This document shows, piece after piece, positions 6,128 through 9,068 of a stretch of 9,068 nt of DNA (within the stretch, counting starts at the first letter, position 1; each line of letters opens with the position of its first letter). The notes below the pieces were generated by a model, which saw only the letters and a program-made list of their open reading frames with translations, was not told the DNA's origin and did no database searches. The stretch is from an uncultured Eubacterium sp. (lineage in GTDB: Bacteria > Bacillota_A > Clostridia > Lachnospirales > Lachnospiraceae): assembly GCA_948759685.1 (NCBI GenBank), contig CAQBGY010000120.1, positions 1 through 9,068 of the forward strand, given 5' to 3'. The position numbers were made by a program, and so were the translations under genes.

Positions 6128-6790
6128 ATGGGCGTATCTGTAAGTGGCTCTGTCAGCGGCATAAAGGATGTTACCATTGCAACAAGCAGAAAGGGAGAGC
6201 CGAACTGGTCTTATATCCCGTCAGCAGGGAAATCTAATAAATCGAAGGCGGAGTTTACCAGTGAAATCAAGGAACTGGCAAAAAAGGCAGCTCTGTCAAC
6301 AAATAAAACAGAATCAGAATATATTTCCAGACAGGTTCTCCAGTTAAGGACGGAATATTTATCTGATGTTGCACCGGACAGGAAGATGTTGTATCAACAG
6401 GCTAAAAATGCTATGAAAAATCAGAATAATAACCCTAAATGTAGAGGGATTGGGGAATTGACATTATTGGATTTTTTGGAGGCGGCTGATGGCAGGGGAA
6501 GCAGTCTTGCTGAAAAAAGGTTCGCATTGGCAGGTGGCGGCACGTTGACTTGCCCGATTTTAACAACGGGCGGTTATGGTGCTGTTATTGAATGCCAGGG
6601 TGTAAAAGCCCTGTCCAACACAGGCAATGGGTGGAGTTATGAAATGACACCGGCAGAACTTGCCAAAAAGAATGAATTTTATTCTATCTATTGGACAGAG
6701 TACCGTTCTGTTAAGAACAGTGCAGGGGCAGAACTTTCAGAACTGCCAGATTATCTGGAGGAGAAGCCCTCTTTTGATAGGAAAGCATAA
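6128..6790 (+). CDS. Uncharacterised 220-residue soluble protein
   Basis: ATG 6128 is preferred because GAGGGGGTAGG (6113-6123) precedes it; a GTG at 6080 would add 16 residues with no clear ribosome binding site. The protein begins with a Ser/Gly/Val-rich segment (MGVSVSGSVSGIKD), has an amphipathic Lys-rich helical region at about 42-100, then a Gly-rich section (RFALAGGGTLTCPILTTGGY, about 131-150) containing one of its three cysteines, and a charged C-terminus (ELPDYLEEKPSF). No signal peptide, membrane helix or familiar catalytic motif is visible. I do not recognise it. The short Ser-rich start resembles those of the upstream cassette proteins, suggesting, without proof, the same functional group. 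The DNA for residues 195-205 is nearly duplicated after the lipoprotein gene (7997-8029). Confidence 0.7.
   Translation: MGVSVSGSVSGIKDVTIATSRKGEPNWSYIPSAGKSNKSKAEFTSEIKELAKKAALSTNKTESEYISRQVLQLRTEYLSDVAPDRKMLYQQAKNAMKNQNNNPKCRGIGELTLLDFLEAADGRGSSLAEKRFALAGGGTLTCPILTTGGYGAVIECQGVKALSNTGNGWSYEMTPAELAKKNEFYSIYWTEYRSVKNSAGAELSELPDYLEEKPSFDRKA
6710..6742 (+). repeat. Direct repeat copy 1 (inside the 6128 gene)
   Basis: These 33 bases, encoding VKNSAGAELSE, match 7997-8029 at 31 of 33 positions in the same orientation. The two copies lie 1287 bases apart and bracket the lipoprotein gene. Confidence 0.85.
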
Positions 6791-6828
6791 ACAGGCAGTC
6801 ATATTGGGATTTTATGGGCAAGAAATGA

Positions 6829-6857
6829 AGCCATGGCTGCATATCACCAATAAGGTG
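6829..6857 (+). repeat. Palindrome and small hairpin upstream of the lipoprotein gene
   Basis: AGCCATGGCT (6829-6838) is a perfect 10-base palindrome. CACC-AATAA-GGTG (6845-6857) is a 4-bp stem seven bases on. Both lie in the 122-base spacer before the lipoprotein gene. They could form operator sites, but neither is long enough to be decisive, and I see no clear promoter there. Confidence 0.25.
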
Positions 6858-6912
6858 CAAATTATCTGATTTATTTCGTAGCCAGAATAACAACGTAATG
6901 TAAGGGGACAAC

Positions 6913-7986
6913 ATGAGAAAACAAATCGCATTTATTATGGCAACAGTATGTACTTTGTTGATAACGGGGTGTGGAGCTTCAAAAAATATGTCTGAATCAC
7001 ATTCATTGACATTGGGTGAACTGAAAGAATCGGAGGACAGAGAGTTAATTGGTAATCAAATTCCACAATGGGTATCTGATGCTGACTGGAATAAACCTTT
7101 ATATGCGGTATCCTCATCAAATATAGGGCACTTCGATGCTTATGCACTGGAAAATTTTCCGGATTATTATGATGATGGCTGGACACAGAAGCAAAGCGAT
7201 GCGATTTATTTGGGACAGGGGATAGAAATGTTCGCTCTTGATGATGCCGCACAGAATAACAGAATTATATATTATCCTGTTATTCTGAATGGGGTTATTG
7301 TTGGCGGGTATCAAGTATACGAACAATTAGAGAATCAGAAAATCAGTATGCAGGCTTCGCCGCTTTTGGCGAATGAATTAAACTTGATGATGGATTTGAC
7401 AAGTGAAGAAACACCTTTGATGTTAGGATGCAATAATAATAACACAATAGGAATTATTGGGGATACCTGTTATATTCTAGACATAGACCATATGTTTCAT
7501 GAGGATGTTTCCTTAGATAAGATACCTGCTATTGAATTTAGTACCTGTGTCAATGCCATGGAGGTTTTATGTACGGAACGAACTGCAAATATAGAAATGA
7601 AGGAAAGAGATATAGATACTGATATGTTATCACCTTTGGATGGGGTAACGATGGAAGTAACGGAATGTTCCGATACCAGTGTAACTGTCAGGATTGTGAA
7701 TGTTACAGATAAAGATATACAGTGTGGGGAGGACTTCTGTCTGGAAACGCAGGATGAAGAAACAGGTGAGTGGCGGGAACTGGATGAAGTAATTGACAAT
7801 GCTGCTTTTAATGCGATTGCATATATGATCCAGAAAGATTCTCCCTATGAAACGGTTATTAACTTTGAATGGCTTTATGGAAGGCTGGACCCGGGCAGAT
7901 ATCGTATTGTAAAAACTGTTACAGATTTTAGAGGGACAGGGGACTATACAGATTATGTATTTACAGCAGAATTTAGTATTGAATAA
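6913..7986 (+). CDS. Lipoprotein with C-terminal bacterial Ig-like domain
   Basis: A 357-residue surface lipoprotein. A short signal peptide (MRKQIAFIMATVCTLLITG) ends in the lipobox ITGC, with Cys20 as the lipidated residue, so the mature protein is tethered to the outer face of the membrane. The middle (about 60-190) contains AIYLGQGIEMFALDD and RIIYYPVILNGVIVGGYQVY, a pattern reminiscent of the small alpha/beta domains or propeptides near secreted clostridial proteases; this is a weak impression. The last 110 residues (GVTMEVTECSDTSVTVRI through LDPGRYRIVKTV to FTAEFSIE) look like the Ig-like domain (Big_14 type) common in Firmicute lipoproteins. No protease catalytic motif is visible. AGGGG at 6903-6907 supports the start. 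It lies between the two copies of a 33-base direct repeat, so it may have been inserted or rearranged here. Confidence 0.8.
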   Translation: MRKQIAFIMATVCTLLITGCGASKNMSESHSLTLGELKESEDRELIGNQIPQWVSDADWNKPLYAVSSSNIGHFDAYALENFPDYYDDGWTQKQSDAIYLGQGIEMFALDDAAQNNRIIYYPVILNGVIVGGYQVYEQLENQKISMQASPLLANELNLMMDLTSEETPLMLGCNNNNTIGIIGDTCYILDIDHMFHEDVSLDKIPAIEFSTCVNAMEVLCTERTANIEMKERDIDTDMLSPLDGVTMEVTECSDTSVTVRIVNVTDKDIQCGEDFCLETQDEETGEWRELDEVIDNAAFNAIAYMIQKDSPYETVINFEWLYGRLDPGRYRIVKTVTDFRGTGDYTDYVFTAEFSIE

Positions 7987-7996
7987 TATTAGTTGT

Positions 7997-8029
7997 GTTA
8001 AGAACAGTGTAGGGGCAGAAATTTCAGAA
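7997..8029 (+). repeat. Direct repeat copy 2 (after the lipoprotein gene)
   Basis: It matches 6710-6742 at 31 of 33 bases. The two changes give VKNSVGAEISE instead of VKNSAGAELSE. The reading frame of the match is kept and starts ten bases after the lipoprotein stop codon. Confidence 0.85.
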
Positions 8030-8065
8030 AGGATCAAGAAAACAAAATATTTTCAGCAAACATAG
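7997..8065 (+). pseudogene. 3'-end remnant of a paralogue of the 6128 gene
   Basis: The frame encodes VKNSVGAEISERIKKTKYFQQT before TAG at 8063-8065. The first 11 residues are nearly identical to residues 195-205 of the 6128 product; the rest differs. No start codon or ribosome binding site is available, and the lipoprotein stop lies immediately upstream. It therefore looks like a leftover piece of a duplicated or recombined gene rather than a working one. Similarity stops abruptly on both sides, which fits recombination junctions. Confidence 0.55.
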
Positions 8066-8121
8066 TTACAAAACCGCTTTTTCCTTTTGAGGTGCTTTTA
8101 CTATGGAAAAAAGGTGTCTAT

Positions 8122-8337
8122 ATGCATACGAAAAAATTTTATGTTAGAGAAAATGATGGATTATTAGAGGACGATCAAGAAATTCTCCTGTCAGGTGCTT
8201 TAGCGTATGCAGAACAAGAAATGAACAGGTATATTGAATTGGCAATAAAGAGCTTGAAATCTATGAAATTTATACCAGAGGAAAAAGAAACGATATTGTT
8301 CGGGTTGATATGGTATCTGAAGCTGAGAAAATTTTAA
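8122..8337 (+). CDS. Small hypothetical protein, possibly frameshifted
   Basis: From ATG 8122 this encodes 71 residues (MHTKKFYVRENDGLLEDD to LIWYLKLRKF). A GTG at 8092 would add ten residues but has no properly spaced ribosome binding site; AAAGGTG at 8110-8116 is a modest one for 8122. The product is an acidic then helical small protein with no signal peptide. I do not recognise it. The last 16 residues become Leu/Trp-rich, while another frame from 8286 on gives a more usual soluble sequence (RNDIVRVDMVSEAEKILTFY, ending FDVAV). Adding one A to the five-A run at 8282-8286 would join the two into an 83-residue protein. The gene may therefore be a frameshifted copy, or the run may hold a sequence error. 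Confidence 0.5.
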   Translation: MHTKKFYVRENDGLLEDDQEILLSGALAYAEQEMNRYIELAIKSLKSMKFIPEEKETILFGLIWYLKLRKF

Positions 8338-8344
8338 CCTTTTA

Positions 8345-8372
8345 TCAGACTTATTTTGATGTAGCAGTCTGA
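8345..8372 (+). terminator. Weak hairpin after the small 8122 gene
   Basis: TCAGACT (8345-8351) and AGTCTGA (8366-8372) form a perfect 7-bp stem with a 14-base loop, eight bases after the stop at 8337. No U-tract follows (CATTTCC), so termination is uncertain. The remaining spacer to 8528 holds only short open stretches without start signals. Confidence 0.35.
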
Positions 8373-8528
8373 CATTTCCATAGGAAGGCCAGGTATCAGT
8401 GTAGTACAGATGAAAAACGGATGATTACGGAAGCCAGATAATCAGTATGTCAAAAAGATGCATTGTACATTATAAAAAAGCTGGACCGATTGTTAATATA
8501 GAGAACCAGGGAGTTGTAGGGATAAAGA

Positions 8529-9068
8529 ATGAAGAAATTTCTGAATAATATAAGAAGTGCAGAAAATCCAATACCTCTTAATAAGCAAATTATAAACACG
8601 ATATGTATATTGTTTATTGGAATTATTTTGGGAATTTTTTCAAAGTTTTTAGACACCATTCCGACAAATGAATTACCCTTTATCTTTGAATTTTTAGACA
8701 TGAGAAATTTTTTGGGCCGTTTTGCCATATGGCTGCTGATTGCCTTGAGTATCTCTATTTATAGCAATTCGTCCATCAGAGCGTCAATCAATGTATTTGT
8801 ATTTTTTGTGGGAATGGTTACAAGCTATTATTTGTATTCAAAATTTGTGGCAGGATTTTTTTCGAGAAGTTATGCAATGATCTGGGTTACTTTTACAGTT
8901 ATTTCTCCCATATTGGCATTTATCTGTTGGTATGCAAGGGGAAAAAGCAAACTGGCGTTTATGCTATCAGCGACAATACTCGCCGTTTTGTTTAATACGA
9001 CATTCGTTCATGTTGGCAGTTACTTTGAAATGCGTTCAATCTTAGAATTGATAACATTCCTTTTTGCA
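8529..9068 (+). CDS. Multi-pass membrane protein of unknown function (3' end outside the window)
   Basis: ATG 8529 with AGGGAT at 8518-8523 opens a frame of 180 codons running off the right edge. After a short polar N-terminus (MKKFLNNIRSAENPIPLNKQ) there are about six hydrophobic segments: near residues 21-40, 64-82, 88-107, 117-139, 143-162 and one starting around 168. Loops are short and no transporter, protease or kinase motif is visible. It resembles small uncharacterised integral membrane proteins of clostridia, but I cannot name the family. A TATAAA at 8471-8476 could be a -10 box but has no good -35 partner. The gene is A+T-rich like its neighbours. Confidence 0.75.
   Translation, partial: MKKFLNNIRSAENPIPLNKQIINTICILFIGIILGIFSKFLDTIPTNELPFIFEFLDMRNFLGRFAIWLLIALSISIYSNSSIRASINVFVFFVGMVTSYYLYSKFVAGFFSRSYAMIWVTFTVISPILAFICWYARGKSKLAFMLSATILAVLFNTTFVHVGSYFEMRSILELITFLFA

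Noticed and set aside
6660..6869. Overlapping + strand ORF across the end of the 6128 gene
   Set aside because: Mostly a shadow of the 6128 gene in another frame, with no ribosome binding site. The unique part after 6790 is only about 26 residues and I recognise nothing in it.
8078..8113. CTTTTTCC and GGAAAAAAG inverted match before the small 8122 gene
   Set aside because: Low-complexity A/T runs in an A+T-rich region; pairing of this length is expected by chance.
8447..8548. A 33-codon ORF (MSKRCIVHYKKAGPIVNIEN onward) overlapping the start of the membrane protein gene
   Set aside because: No ribosome binding site, very short, and it overlaps a better-supported start. It may be a decayed fragment, but I cannot support it as a gene.

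Overview
The window looks like chromosomal DNA from a low-to-moderate G+C Firmicute. The Lachnospiraceae (Roseburia/Blautia/Butyrivibrio type) are the best guess, from the strong AAGGAGG-type ribosome binding sites, the gut-clostridial gene families and the codon use. This is inference; no rRNA or marker gene is present. All recognisable genes are on the + strand. No gene-free gap exceeds about 210 bases, and I see no tRNA, rRNA, IS element or CRISPR array.

Region 1 (1-1823) is the end of an antimicrobial-peptide-type ABC transporter operon. It holds the last residues of the ATPase, an ABC-2 family permease, and a small single-membrane-segment histidine kinase. These genes overlap or nearly touch. 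The cognate OmpR-type regulator is presumably upstream of the window.

Region 2 (1835-3994) starts with an imperfect 39-base inverted repeat. It then encodes an AgrA/AgrC-like pair: a LytTR-domain response regulator and a polytopic GHKL sensor kinase, four bases apart. No autoinducer peptide or AgrB-type gene is visible nearby. This pair looks more G+C-rich than its flanks.

Region 3 (3995-6015) is the most interesting. The 211-base spacer carries two near-perfect 16-base direct repeats exactly 20 bases apart, of the kind LytTR regulators bind. Just downstream is a good match to a sigma-28 (flagellar sigma factor) -10 element. They precede a two-gene operon encoding an uncharacterised charged, coiled-coil protein and a FlxA-like coiled-coil protein. 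Next comes an apparently 5'-truncated ORF whose last residues (LDLQV) match those of the first operon gene (LDLKV). A reasonable hypothesis is that the adjacent two-component system, together with a motility sigma factor, controls this small cassette of possibly flagellum-associated or exported proteins.

Region 4 (6016-9068) looks like an accessory, rearranged stretch. It contains a hairpin, an unknown 220-residue protein, and a lipoprotein with a C-terminal Ig-like domain. After the lipoprotein lies a 33-base near-copy of the end of the 220-residue gene, so the lipoprotein gene is bracketed by a direct repeat and followed by a gene remnant. A small ORF follows that may be frameshifted in an A-run, then the start of a multi-pass membrane protein cut by the window end.
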